Below, in pieces: positions 1-7,809 of a stretch of 18,621 nt of DNA. A program made the translations under genes and the position numbers. Source of the stretch: Kiritimatiellales bacterium (GTDB taxonomy: Bacteria; Verrucomicrobiota; Kiritimatiellia; Kiritimatiellales; Pontiellaceae); the NCBI GenBank assembly GCA_030630445.1, contig DAOVNC010000012.1, positions 1-18,621 on the forward strand, given 5' to 3'. A model generated the notes under the pieces. The model had not been told where the DNA came from and did no database searches. It saw only the letters and a list, made by a program, of their open reading frames with translations. Numbering within the stretch: position 1 is the stretch's first letter; the number at the start of each line of letters is the position of its first letter.

Positions 1-91
1 GGAGGGGCTTCTCCGGAGGCAGGACAGCCGGTTGAGCCTGACCCATGAGGCATTGTTCGTCAGCAATGCGGTTTTCACCGAGTTGGTTTGA
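1..91 (+). CDS. hemW: C-terminal end of probable HemW (radical SAM coproporphyrinogen III oxidase-like), 5' truncated
   Basis: Only the last 29 codons are in the window, read in the frame starting at base 2 and ending at a TGA at 89-91. The peptide ends RLSLTHEALFVSNAVFTELV. This resembles the usual HemW C-terminus, in which an L-x-L-T strand is followed by a small residue, a hydrophobic stretch, S/N-N-x-V and E-L-L. HemW is a radical SAM protein related to oxygen-independent coproporphyrinogen oxidase and is thought to act as a haem chaperone. The catalytic part, with the CxxxCxxC cluster, lies outside the window, so the call rests on the tail alone. Another radical SAM or winged-helix C-terminus is possible. 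Confidence 0.5.
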   Translation, partial: EGLLRRQDSRLSLTHEALFVSNAVFTELV

Positions 92-264
92 TTGCCACAA
101 AAAATACGAATAGGAGGCGAAAACGAAAAGCCCGCGCAACAACCATCACACACCATGGGTCAAAAATCGGATATTTATACTTGCAAAGCGGCCGGAAATA
201 CTTAGATTCCCAACCTCTTACTGAGCAGAACAATTTTGAAAGAAACACTACCGAGGTATTTGAG

Positions 265-495
265 ATGGGTAAGGAATGTGCAATTACAGGGAAGAAAACC
301 ATTAGCGGACGCAGCATTGTCCGCAAGGGTTTGGCGAAGAAAAAAGGCGGAATCGGTCTTCACGTGACCAGCGCAACCAAGCGTACATTCAAGCCGAACC
401 TTCAGCGTGTTCGCGTCAAGGATGAAAACGGCACGGTCAAGCGCATCTGGGTTTCCACCAAGGCGATCCGGTCCGGCAAGGTTACCAAGGCCTAG
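265..495 (+). CDS. rpmB: 50S ribosomal protein L28 (bL28), zinc-independent form
   Basis: The 76-aa product is a structural protein of the large ribosomal subunit. It starts MGKECAITGKK, matching the family start (x-x-x-C-x-V/I-T-G-K), and continues with the conserved core TKRTFKPNLQRVRV and the C-terminal VSTKAIRSGKV. Only one Cys (residue 5) is present, so it lacks the zinc ribbon of C+ L28 proteins. The ATG at 265 was chosen because the protein then has the family length. A longer in-frame reading from 88 adds 59 residues unlike L28. A GAGG about 9 nt upstream can serve as ribosome binding site, and TATACT at 176-181 is a possible -10 box. A strong terminator follows at 518-548. It is convergent with rpsN. 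Confidence 0.96.
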   Translation: MGKECAITGKKTISGRSIVRKGLAKKKGGIGLHVTSATKRTFKPNLQRVRVKDENGTVKRIWVSTKAIRSGKVTKA

Positions 496-517
496 TTTTC
501 CAATCTGTGGAAGCGCC

Positions 518-548
518 AAAGCCGTTCTCGTTGAGGGCGGTTTTTTTT
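518..548 (+). terminator. Rho-independent terminator of rpmB
   Basis: An 11-bp stem (519-529 with 533-543, including G-T pairs) with a three-base GTT loop is followed by a run of eight T at 541-548. It begins 23 bases after the rpmB stop codon. Confidence 0.85.
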
Positions 549-624
549 GTGCCCGAGGGAATGTCGGGTGTTTCACGCAAAGACGCTAAGCTGTGCAGAG
601 GTTGTTTTTTTAACCAGCATAAAT

Positions 625-687
625 GCCCGGACGGGGGCCGGGCCTACAATTTTGGTATTCGTTTTGTAGGCCGGGTGCCCCACCCGG
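625..687. repeat. GC-rich nested palindromes in the rpmB-rpsN spacer
   Basis: Three inverted repeats are packed together. GCCCGG (625-630) can pair with the CCGGGC that follows near 638-643. GGCCTACAA (641-649) pairs perfectly with TTGTAGGCC (664-672). CCGGGTG (671-677) pairs with CACCCGG (681-687) around a CCC loop. The arms overlap, so alternative folds compete. The element lies between two terminators, outside both genes, and looks like a dispersed intergenic palindrome. No second copy is visible in this window. Confidence 0.6.
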
Positions 688-737
688 AGGAACAGCGAGG
701 CAGGGCAGGGCTGGCTGGAGGCCATACATGCAGACAC

Positions 738-767
738 AAAAAAAAGCAGCCGCATGAGCGACTGCTT
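738..767 (-). terminator. Rho-independent terminator of rpsN
   Basis: Read on the minus strand, a stem at 744-767 (nine or ten pairs, one mismatch, loop TCAT) is followed by a run of T (the A run at 738-744). It starts 26 bases beyond the rpsN stop. Confidence 0.85.
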
Positions 768-793
768 CGGTCTTTTCAACGAAAAGGGATTCG

Positions 794-1099
794 TTACCAG
801 CTGGCTTTGGTCATGCCCGGGATTTTGCCTTCGGAAGCCATTTCGCGAAGGGTGATGCGGGAAAGGCCGAATTTCCGGTAGACGGCGTGGGGACGGCCTG
901 TGACGGAGCAACGGTTCATGATGCGGTTGGGGTTGGCGTCCAGCGGAAGCGAGCGTAGCTTGCGGACGGCGGCCATGCGATCTTCGGGGGAAGTTGCCGG
1001 GCTCTTGATGGTTGCTTTGAGTTCAGTGCGGAGTGCGCGGTATTTCGCGGCACACTTGATGCGCTGTTCGTTTTTAGCAATTTTGCTCTTTTTAGCCAT
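794..1099 (-). CDS. rpsN: 30S ribosomal protein S14 (uS14), long zinc-independent form
   Basis: The 101-aa product is a structural protein of the 30S head, needed for late 30S assembly. It has the E. coli-type length and the conserved C-terminal half RCSVTGRPHAVYRKFGLSRITLREMA, ending in GMTKASW like the family's G-x-K-K-A-S-W. The CxxC pairs of the short zinc-binding S14 are absent. The start is the MAKKSK methionine; the reading frame is open further upstream but that sequence is unlike S14. An AAGGA lies about 12 bases upstream. A good promoter at 1133-1161 and a terminator at 738-767 make it a single-gene unit, outside the usual ribosomal protein operon. Confidence 0.96.
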   Translation of the reverse strand: MAKKSKIAKNEQRIKCAAKYRALRTELKATIKSPATSPEDRMAAVRKLRSLPLDANPNRIMNRCSVTGRPHAVYRKFGLSRITLREMASEGKIPGMTKASW

Positions 1100-1132
1100 A
1101 AATCTCTTGTTCCTTTTGTTGAAAGACCCGTG

Positions 1133-1161
1133 ATAAAACATAAAAATGCAGGGGCGTGCAA
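1133..1161 (-). promoter_or_regulatory. Probable sigma70-type promoter of rpsN
   Basis: On the minus strand, TTGCAC (1156-1161) and TTTTAT (1133-1138) are separated by 17 bases, about 34 bases ahead of the rpsN start codon. The call is from consensus match only. Confidence 0.55.
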
Positions 1162-1239
1162 CATTAATATGGTTAAAAAAAATAGGGGCACTTTTGGCCC
1201 TGCTGGGAAGGGGAATGCATTGCGGGTCGACTTTTAGCC

Positions 1240-1267
1240 TTGCAAGGTGCGGACGGTAACGTATTTT
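1240..1267 (+). promoter_or_regulatory. Candidate promoter of gltA
   Basis: TTGCAA (1240-1245) and TATTTT (1262-1267) are 16 bases apart, and the second box lies 36 bases before the gltA start. This is a moderate consensus match in the rpsN-gltA divergent spacer. Confidence 0.4.
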
Positions 1268-1303
1268 TAGCGGCAATTAGGCAAAAGTTAAAAGGAGATT
1301 TAT

Positions 1304-2593
1304 ATGTCAGACACAAAAAGCATGGGAATGGCCGAACTGAAAATCGGCGGGAAAACCATTGAGTTGCCGATGATAGAGGGTTCGGAGCACGAAAAAGCCA
1401 TTGATATCCGTACGCTGCGGAAAGAAACAGGATGCATTACGTATGATCCGGGCTTCGTGAATACCGGTTGCTGCAAGAGCGATATCACTTATATCGACGG
1501 GGAAAAAGGCATTCTACGCTACCGAGGGTACGACATCAACGACCTGGCAGAAAAGTGCGAGTTTGTGGATGTGGCCTATCTGTTGGTGCACGGTGCGTTG
1601 CCGAACACGGAGCAGCACACCGAGTTTTCCACGCATTTAAACAGCCATTCCATGCTGCATGAAGATATGCGCCACTTTTTTGGAAACTTTCCGGATCATG
1701 CGCATCCAATGGCTACGCTTTCGGCGATGGCCGTTTCGCTTTCATCCTTCTACCCGGAGCTGGAAGACACGAGCAAGCAGGAAAACATCGACTACAAGGT
1801 GACGCGACTGCTCTCGAAATTGCGCACCATTGCGGCGTTTTCCTACAAGAAGTCGATCGGTCATCCGATCGTCCAGCCACGCCACGACCTTAAATACTGC
1901 GAGAACTTCCTGAACATGATGTTCTGGACTCCGGTAAACGGCTATCAGGTCGACCCCATTGTGGCCAAGGCACTCAACAAACTGTTGATCCTCCATGCCG
2001 ACCACGAGCAAAACTGCTCGGCCTCCGTGGTGAAAATGGTGGGTAGTTCAGACGCCAACCTCTACGCATCCATTTCCGCAGGCATTTGCGCCTTGTGGGG
2101 GCCGCTGCACGGCGGGGCCAACCAGCACGTGATCGAGATGCTTGACCGAATCATCGAAGAGGATCAGGGGGATGTGAAAAAGGTGATTGAACGCGCCAAG
2201 GACAAGAACGATCCGTTCCGCCTGATGGGGGTTGGGCACCGCGTCTACAAATCGTACGACCCGCGCGCCAAGGTGGCCAAGCAGATGTGCAAGGAGGTGC
2301 TCGCCCAGCTGGGCGTGGATGATCCGCTCGTCGATCTGGCCCAGGAGGTGGAGGAAGCCGTTTTGGCCGACGACTATTTCCAGAGCCGTGGCCTCTATCC
2401 GAACATCGACTTCTACACGGGCCTGACCTATCGGGCCATGGGCATCCCGACCAACATGTTTACCGTGATGTTTGCCATCGGTCGGATTCCCGGCTGGATT
2501 GCCCAGTGGCTGGAGATGAAGGAGGATCCTCATGGACGCATTGGTCGCCCTCGCCAGATCTATACCGGTCCGACACAACGGAAAGTATCCTAA
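1304..2593 (+). CDS. gltA: Citrate synthase, hexameric Gram-negative type
   Basis: This cytosolic enzyme condenses oxaloacetate and acetyl-CoA to citrate, the entry step of the TCA cycle. The 429-aa length matches E. coli GltA (427 aa), including the small N-terminal beta domain (residues 1-60) of the NADH-sensitive hexameric class. The catalytic triad is present: His269 in GPLHGGAN, His312 in GVGHRVYKSYDPRA and Asp369 in NIDFYTG. The oxaloacetate-binding HADHEQN stretch lies at 231-237. The start is fixed by a strong AAAGGAG at 1291-1297, six bases before the ATG. A small TPR gene follows 18 bases after the stop and is probably co-transcribed. Whether NADH really inhibits this enzyme cannot be read from the sequence. 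Confidence 0.97.
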   Translation: MSDTKSMGMAELKIGGKTIELPMIEGSEHEKAIDIRTLRKETGCITYDPGFVNTGCCKSDITYIDGEKGILRYRGYDINDLAEKCEFVDVAYLLVHGALPNTEQHTEFSTHLNSHSMLHEDMRHFFGNFPDHAHPMATLSAMAVSLSSFYPELEDTSKQENIDYKVTRLLSKLRTIAAFSYKKSIGHPIVQPRHDLKYCENFLNMMFWTPVNGYQVDPIVAKALNKLLILHADHEQNCSASVVKMVGSSDANLYASISAGICALWGPLHGGANQHVIEMLDRIIEEDQGDVKKVIERAKDKNDPFRLMGVGHRVYKSYDPRAKVAKQMCKEVLAQLGVDDPLVDLAQEVEEAVLADDYFQSRGLYPNIDFYTGLTYRAMGIPTNMFTVMFAIGRIPGWIAQWLEMKEDPHGRIGRPRQIYTGPTQRKVS

Positions 2594-2611
2594 CCACCAG
2601 CAGGTTTCTCC

Positions 2612-3013
2612 ATGAGCAAAAACAGAATGCACGGCCACGCCCGCCACGATGTGGTCGAACTTAAATTCCTGGAAAAAATATCGGCGCGCCTGCCCGAAGA
2701 CATCGAGGTTATACAGGCGCTCGCAGATCTGTATACCAAGGTCGGCAGCTATGAAAAGGGCTTGGCGAACGACATCAAGCTGAGCCAGTTGCTGCCGAAC
2801 GACGACCTCGTCTGGTACAATCTCGGTTGCTCGTATGCCCTCACGAAGCGGCCCGACGAAGCGTTCGACGCGTTGACCAAGGCCATAGACCTCGGGTACG
2901 GGGACTATGATTGGATGAAGGGCGATTTGGATCTCGTCAATCTCCATGCCGACCCGCGTTTCGAATCGGTGCTCAACTGGCTCTACACCGTTTTCCACGA
3001 AAATGACCGATGA
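2612..3013 (+). CDS. Small TPR-repeat protein
   Basis: The 133-aa protein has no signal peptide or membrane segment and is probably cytosolic. Two tetratricopeptide repeats are visible, at about residues 30-63 (LADLYTKVGSYEKGL) and 64-97 (WYNLGCSYALTKRPDEAF, ALTKAIDLGY). A capping segment, DLDLVNLHADPRFESVL, follows and is of the kind that often ends TPR arrays. TPRs mediate protein-protein contacts, so no enzymatic role is implied. It starts 18 bases after gltA, with only a weak upstream purine stretch, which suggests transcription with gltA. Its partner is unknown. Confidence 0.85.
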   Translation: MSKNRMHGHARHDVVELKFLEKISARLPEDIEVIQALADLYTKVGSYEKGLANDIKLSQLLPNDDLVWYNLGCSYALTKRPDEAFDALTKAIDLGYGDYDWMKGDLDLVNLHADPRFESVLNWLYTVFHENDR

Positions 3014-3124
3014 CCCCAAGCGATGCGTGATCCTGCCACCTTTCGCTTCAGCCTGCGTCCGGAGAGTACAAAGAAGACGGCAAGGGGAAAGCTTCCCAAG
3101 GTCGGGCCTCGTCCTTGATCCAGA

Positions 3125-4129
3125 ATGGATGACGGGAAAATGGATTTAATCAACCAATCAATTTCAAGTCTCGGCGCATTTGCCCCCTTCGCCTGCCTGT
3201 TCCTTTTTTTGGTCGCCAGCCTGTTGGTGGTGTGGCGGTTGGAGGTGCTGGCGGGGCAGGGGGTGGAAGGCACGGTGCTCGGCACGATTTTCATGCCGTT
3301 CTGTTCCGGGATGGGCAACATCGTCTTTGCATTTGTGATGGCCCGCAACGCGGGCGATGGCAACGATGTGCTGATCAACTGCCTCTTCAACAACATCACC
3401 AACCTAACCCTGCTGATCGGTGTGCCGGTATTGATCTGGAGCATGGCCAGCATTCCGCGCAAAAAAAGCCAGGCCGCGATGCGCGAACACAAAATAAGCC
3501 GCCTCTCCCTCTCTCTCAATTTGGTGGCGGCGCTCTTCTTTTCCCTTTTCGTTTGGTTGCTGGCGGTTGATGGAACGCTGTCCCGGATGGATGGCTTTGT
3601 GCTGCTCTCCCTGTTTGTGTTTTGGCAGTGCTTCCATGTCTATGATGTGAAAAAGACCAACCTGCTTAAGAAAAAGACGTATCCAAGGACACTGGTTCTC
3701 GAGGTGACTTTGCTGCTGTTGGGCGCCTTCGCGGTATTCATCAGTACCGACTGGCTGGTGCAGTGGTTCCAATCGTTGGAAAGCGACGCGGTTCCACCCC
3801 GCCTGCTGGGCTGGCTGAGCGGAGTGCTCATGGTTTTGCCAAACGCCTTGCTGGCCTTCTACTACGGCTCCAAGAATCGCATGGATGTGGTCTATACCTC
3901 GCAATCGGGCGATGCCCATATCTGCATCCCGCTTTGCCTCGGCATCTTTGCCGCATTCCGCGCCATTCCATCCAGCGTCTTCCTTCAGCGGTCGCTGCTG
4001 ATTCTCATGGGTTTGTGCATGGCCCACCTGTTGTTCGTGGTGACGGTTGGCCGCTTGCCGCGCATTTTGGCAGCCCTGTTCATTGCCGCATTTGGTGTGT
4101 TTTTGTGGCTGGGGCTGTCGGGATCGTAG
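3125..4129 (+). CDS. Divergent Na+/Ca2+ exchanger-like (CaCA-type) membrane protein
   Basis: The 334-aa inner-membrane protein has about ten hydrophobic segments in two similar halves split by a charged loop near residues 110-125. The first half carries an alpha-repeat-like stretch at about 47-100 (GTVLGTIFMPFCSGMGN, then NNITNLTLLIGV). The second carries another at about 229-277 (GWLSGVLMVLPNALLAFYYG, then SGDAHICIPLCLG). This inverted two-repeat plan is that of cation/Ca2+ exchangers. However, the acidic residue usually following the conserved Pro is missing in both repeats (Phe59 after Pro58, Asn240 after Pro239), so the transported ion is uncertain. The start could also be Met6 (3140); neither site has a clear Shine-Dalgarno. 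It lies 111 bases after the TPR gene. Confidence 0.75.
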   Translation: MDDGKMDLINQSISSLGAFAPFACLFLFLVASLLVVWRLEVLAGQGVEGTVLGTIFMPFCSGMGNIVFAFVMARNAGDGNDVLINCLFNNITNLTLLIGVPVLIWSMASIPRKKSQAAMREHKISRLSLSLNLVAALFFSLFVWLLAVDGTLSRMDGFVLLSLFVFWQCFHVYDVKKTNLLKKKTYPRTLVLEVTLLLLGAFAVFISTDWLVQWFQSLESDAVPPRLLGWLSGVLMVLPNALLAFYYGSKNRMDVVYTSQSGDAHICIPLCLGIFAAFRAIPSSVFLQRSLLILMGLCMAHLLFVVTVGRLPRILAALFIAAFGVFLWLGLSGS

Positions 4130-4149
4130 TTCCGTATTCCACTACGGAA
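4130..4149 (+). repeat. Perfect 7-bp hairpin right after the exchanger stop codon
   Basis: TTCCGTA (4130-4136) and TACGGAA (4143-4149) flank a six-base loop. There is no T run, so this is not a classical terminator. It may be an mRNA 3'-end stabiliser or part of a small dispersed palindrome. Confidence 0.5.
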
Positions 4150-4196
4150 TGACGGTTGCCGAACAGGTGAGATTCCTGATACCACGGTTGCCTTTC

Positions 4197-4225
4197 TTGA
4201 CTTCGGGATTCCTTTTCTCTATCCA
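4197..4225 (+). promoter_or_regulatory. Candidate promoter in the ilvE upstream region
   Basis: TTGACT (4197-4202) and TATCCA (4220-4225) are 17 bases apart. The -35 is good and the -10 weak. The implied leader would be about 155 bases. I see no T-box or attenuator in it. Confidence 0.3.
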
Positions 4226-4386
4226 TAGGCGCATCGAATAAAAGTCTTTTAGATTGGCCTAAATGCCGTTGTCGGCCGGGGTGGGTTTATCAACCAAGGG
4301 TTGCCGTCAATCGGAACGGTGGACTGCGGTGTGCAGTGCTGAATGGGCAAAACGACAAATGCCAGAATGAGTTGAAGGAGAATTCC

Positions 4387-5421
4387 ATGACGGTGGAAAA
4401 GAAAGAAATTGATTGGGGAAATCTGGGTTTTGACTATATTAAAACGGATTTTCGTTATGTAGCCCGTTTTAAGGATGGCAAATGGGACGATGGGGAGTTG
4501 GTTGAAGACAACCACATTTCCATCCATGAATCTTCCACATGCCTGCATTATGGCCAGCAGTGTTTTGAAGGGCTTAAGGCCTACACGACCCCGGAGGGGA
4601 GGATTGTTCTCTTCCGTCCGGACCAGAATGCCAAGCGCCTGAACCGCAGTGCCCGCCGATTGGTAATGGCCGAAGTCCCTGAAGACATGTTTATCGACGC
4701 AGTTGAAAAAACCGTTCGGGCAAACTTGGCATGGGTTCCGCCATACGGTAGCGGTGCCTCCCTCTACATTCGCCCCTATCTGATTGGTGTCGGTGAAAAC
4801 ATTGCCGTGAAGCCAGCCCCGGAATATATCTTCTCCATATTTGTGATGCCGGTCGGGCCTTACTTCAAAGGTGGCATGACTCCAATCAACTTCATGATCT
4901 GTGAAGAGTATGACCGCGCGGCTCCAATGGGAACCGGTTCCTACAAGGTGGGGGGCAACTATGCCGCCAGTCTGGAACCCAATGCCAAGGCCAAGGCCTC
5001 CGGTTTCGCCGATATGCTCTATCTCGATGCCAAAACCCACTCCTGCATCGACGAAGTGGGCGCGGCCAATTTCTTTGGAATCACTCCCGACCACCAGTTC
5101 GTGACCCCGAAGTCACCCTCCGTTTTGCCGAGTATCACCAAATACTCCCTTATCCATATCGCCGAAAACATGCTCGGCATGACCGTGCAAGAGCGCGATA
5201 TTCCGGTTGCTTCCCTAGATCAGTTTGTCGAGGCCGGAGCCTGTGGCACCGCTGCGGTGATCTCTCCAATCGGCGGAATCTCCTATCAAGGGAAGTTGCT
5301 GACCTTTAATGGCGATGGCAAAGAAGTCGGACCGGTCATCACGAAGCTATACGAGATCCTGACCGGCATACAAGTCGGAGAAATCGAAGCCCCGGAAGGA
5401 TGGATCCACGAAGTCTGCTGA
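4387..5421 (+). CDS. ilvE: Branched-chain amino acid aminotransferase
   Basis: This PLP enzyme (fold type IV) transfers the amino group of glutamate to the 2-oxo acids of leucine, isoleucine and valine. The 344-aa length fits the family. Visible landmarks are SSTCLHYGQQCFEGLKAY (residues 49-66), IRPYLIGVG (128-136), the PLP lysine Lys187 in GTGSYKVGGNYAASL, the DEVGAANFF loop (about 222-230) and the C-terminal CGTAAVISPIGGI. The ATG at 4387 is preceded by AAGGAG at 4375-4380, six bases away, so the longer in-frame reading from 4336 is rejected. It appears to be a single gene, convergent with the gene at 5448-5864 with a 26-base gap and no obvious terminator between. Confidence 0.95.
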   Translation: MTVEKKEIDWGNLGFDYIKTDFRYVARFKDGKWDDGELVEDNHISIHESSTCLHYGQQCFEGLKAYTTPEGRIVLFRPDQNAKRLNRSARRLVMAEVPEDMFIDAVEKTVRANLAWVPPYGSGASLYIRPYLIGVGENIAVKPAPEYIFSIFVMPVGPYFKGGMTPINFMICEEYDRAAPMGTGSYKVGGNYAASLEPNAKAKASGFADMLYLDAKTHSCIDEVGAANFFGITPDHQFVTPKSPSVLPSITKYSLIHIAENMLGMTVQERDIPVASLDQFVEAGACGTAAVISPIGGISYQGKLLTFNGDGKEVGPVITKLYEILTGIQVGEIEAPEGWIHEVC

Positions 5422-5447
5422 CCTGATCGTGGGTCGTGGAAATTCGG

Positions 5448-5864
5448 CTATGAAACGGGATCCGCGAGGAAGGCTTCGAGCAACTCCGCAAAATGAACCT
5501 GGGCATTGGTCCACTTTGGATTGCTGGTAATCTCGCCGGTGCTCTTGTCCGTATTGTTGAACAGCAGGAAAATCTGCTCGCCAACGCACATGTGGGCGTC
5601 GAATCCGGAGCCGTGCCCTTCGTGAGAAAACGCCGAGTCGCCCACATAGGTGTTCGACAGGTCGAGTGTGTCCTTCAACGCGGCTAGGTCCGTGTTGAAG
5701 TCCGCCAGAAAGCCTTCTTTCCGTGGGCCGCCATATTCGATGAGCGTCCAGCCTTGGGGCGCTTTCGAGACCAAGGCCCACTCGTCGAAGGCGGGTTCGC
5801 CGAGGGCGGTTTCCATTTTGATCAGTGCGCTTTCAATACGGTCGATGGCGGAAGTTCTATTCAT
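5448..5864 (-). CDS. Conserved-looking protein of unknown function, 138 aa
   Basis: I do not recognise the family. The protein is soluble and acidic, with an N-terminal amphipathic helix (residues 1-21), then short strand-like segments with polar loops (DEWALVS, GWTLIEYGGPR, FLADFNTDL), a GSGFDAHMCVGEQIFLLFNNT segment (85-105) and a C-terminal helix (121-135). There is no signal peptide, membrane helix or metal motif beyond scattered His and one Cys. Codon use resembles that of its neighbours, and a good AAGGA lies about eight bases before the ATG, which supports a real gene. It stands alone, divergent from pgk across the repeat element at 5930-6056, and has no functional context. Confidence 0.75.
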   Translation of the reverse strand: MNRTSAIDRIESALIKMETALGEPAFDEWALVSKAPQGWTLIEYGGPRKEGFLADFNTDLAALKDTLDLSNTYVGDSAFSHEGHGSGFDAHMCVGEQIFLLFNNTDKSTGEITSNPKWTNAQVHFAELLEAFLADPVS

Positions 5865-5929
5865 TTTGAAATCCTTGGGTTTTATTGAATACGCATCATA
5901 GCGGATTTGCCGCAGTGCTCAATAAACTT

Positions 5930-6056
5930 TTGGAGTGCGGCGGCTGGACGCCGCTTTTAAATGCGGAAGAGCGGTGCGTCACCTTACGCGGGTGTTTTCC
6001 TCCTTCGCTGAAGCTACGGCGGACAAGGAAAGCGGTGTCAAGCCACCGCACTCCAA
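5930..6056. repeat. MITE-like inverted-repeat element, copy A (127 bp)
   Basis: The 28-base ends 5930-5957 and 6029-6056 are inverted repeats of each other at 25 of 28 positions, both beginning TTGGAGTGCGG at the outer edge. AAACTT lies just outside each end in mirrored orientation. The 71-base centre holds smaller palindromes and no gene. A rearranged copy sits at 12456-12657. No transposase is nearby, so it would be non-autonomous if mobile. Confidence 0.8.
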
Positions 6057-6058
6057 GT

Positions 6059-6086
6059 TTGACTCGCTTTACGATATGCTTATAGT
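6059..6086 (+). promoter_or_regulatory. Probable promoter of pgk
   Basis: TTGACT (6059-6064) and TATAGT (6081-6086) are 16 bases apart. The -10 lies 42 bases ahead of the pgk ATG, giving a short leader. The -35 starts three bases beyond the end of the inverted-repeat element. Confidence 0.65.
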
Positions 6087-6128
6087 CGGCGGCGCATTTT
6101 CAAAGGGGTACAACAAAAGGAGCTAATC

Positions 6129-7328
<1,200 letters not shown>

Positions 7329-7375
7329 ATTCTTGTCGGAACAGCAAAACCTCCCGTCGTGCGATGGGGATTGCC

Positions 7376-7411
7376 AAAAAAAAAGTCCTCGCCTTCGGGC
7401 GGGGACTTTTT
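7376..7411. terminator. Bidirectional terminator between pgk and the RHH gene
   Basis: The stem GTCCTCGCC with GGCGGGGAC (one G-T pair) closes on a stable TTCG loop. It is flanked by an A run (7376-7384) and a T run (7407-7411), so it should stop transcripts from both sides. Confidence 0.92.
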
Positions 7412-7420
7412 CGGTTTACG

Positions 7421-7444
7421 AAGGGTTCCACGGATGGAACCCTT
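7421..7444. repeat. Perfect 10-bp hairpin after the RHH gene
   Basis: AAGGGTTCCA (7421-7430) and TGGAACCCTT (7435-7444) are perfect inverted arms around a four-base loop. On the minus strand it lies between the RHH stop and the bidirectional terminator. There is no T run on either side, so it may protect the transcript 3' end or bind a protein. Confidence 0.75.
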
Positions 7445-7458
7445 GGGATTGGGTGCGG

Positions 7459-7641
7459 CTACTTCTTTTCCTGCAAAGTGAGCTTCTTCCCGGAGTTGAG
7501 CCATTCCGTCAGGATGACCTTGCAATACTTGCTGGTTGAAAGATGCATGGATGTGGCGCGGGCTTCCAACTCGTCCGCCATCTTTTTCGCCATGTTGATA
7601 CCGATTGTCTTTGTGTTCTTTCCAACGGGATTTGTTGCCAT
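7459..7641 (-). CDS. Small ribbon-helix-helix (CopG/Arc-like) protein
   Basis: The 60-aa protein has the RHH plan: a short strand (residues 11-15, KTIGI), helix A (about 18-31, KKMADELEARATSM), a turn (HLSTS) and helix B (about 36-50, SKYCKVILTEWLNSG), then a basic tail. RHH proteins dimerise, and the paired strands read the DNA major groove. Many repress their own promoter or a linked toxin gene. No toxin partner is adjacent here, so antitoxin function is unsupported. AGAGGT seven bases before the ATG supports the start. TAGTA/TACTA inverted arms about 70-85 bases upstream are a possible operator. The gene is convergent with pgk and shares its terminator. Confidence 0.75.
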   Translation of the reverse strand: MATNPVGKNTKTIGINMAKKMADELEARATSMHLSTSKYCKVILTEWLNSGKKLTLQEKK

Positions 7642-7809
7642 GTATTTACCTCTTAGCTTGTTTGGTTTGTTTACGAAGTACTTTTCTTAAATTAAAACCT
7701 CAGCCGGGTCTAGTAAAAAATACTAAAAATAGCCGACAGATTTTCTTTACCTGCGGGGCTGTCTTTGAAAGATTATCGGTTTCCACGAATAAAAAACATA
7801 TTAGATCCG

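Noticed and set aside
88..264. N-terminal extension of L28
   Set aside because: The extension is basic and unlike any L28. The ATG at 265 gives the normal protein length.
1170..1200. Minus-strand hairpin plus T run in the rpsN-gltA spacer
   Set aside because: The stem is short and needs a bulge, and no minus-strand gene lies immediately upstream for it to terminate.
2048..3019. Long minus-strand open frame (323 codons) opposite gltA and the TPR gene
   Set aside because: It is the antisense of well-supported genes, and its low-complexity His/Val/Arg-rich composition is the usual mirror of GC-biased codons.
4226..4386. T-box, leader peptide or riboswitch ahead of ilvE
   Set aside because: No T-box sequence, run of Leu/Ile/Val codons or terminator-antiterminator pair was found.
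5935..6126. Short open frame inside repeat copy A
   Set aside because: It is wholly explained by the inverted-repeat element and the pgk leader. Peptides of this kind are translation artefacts of repeats.
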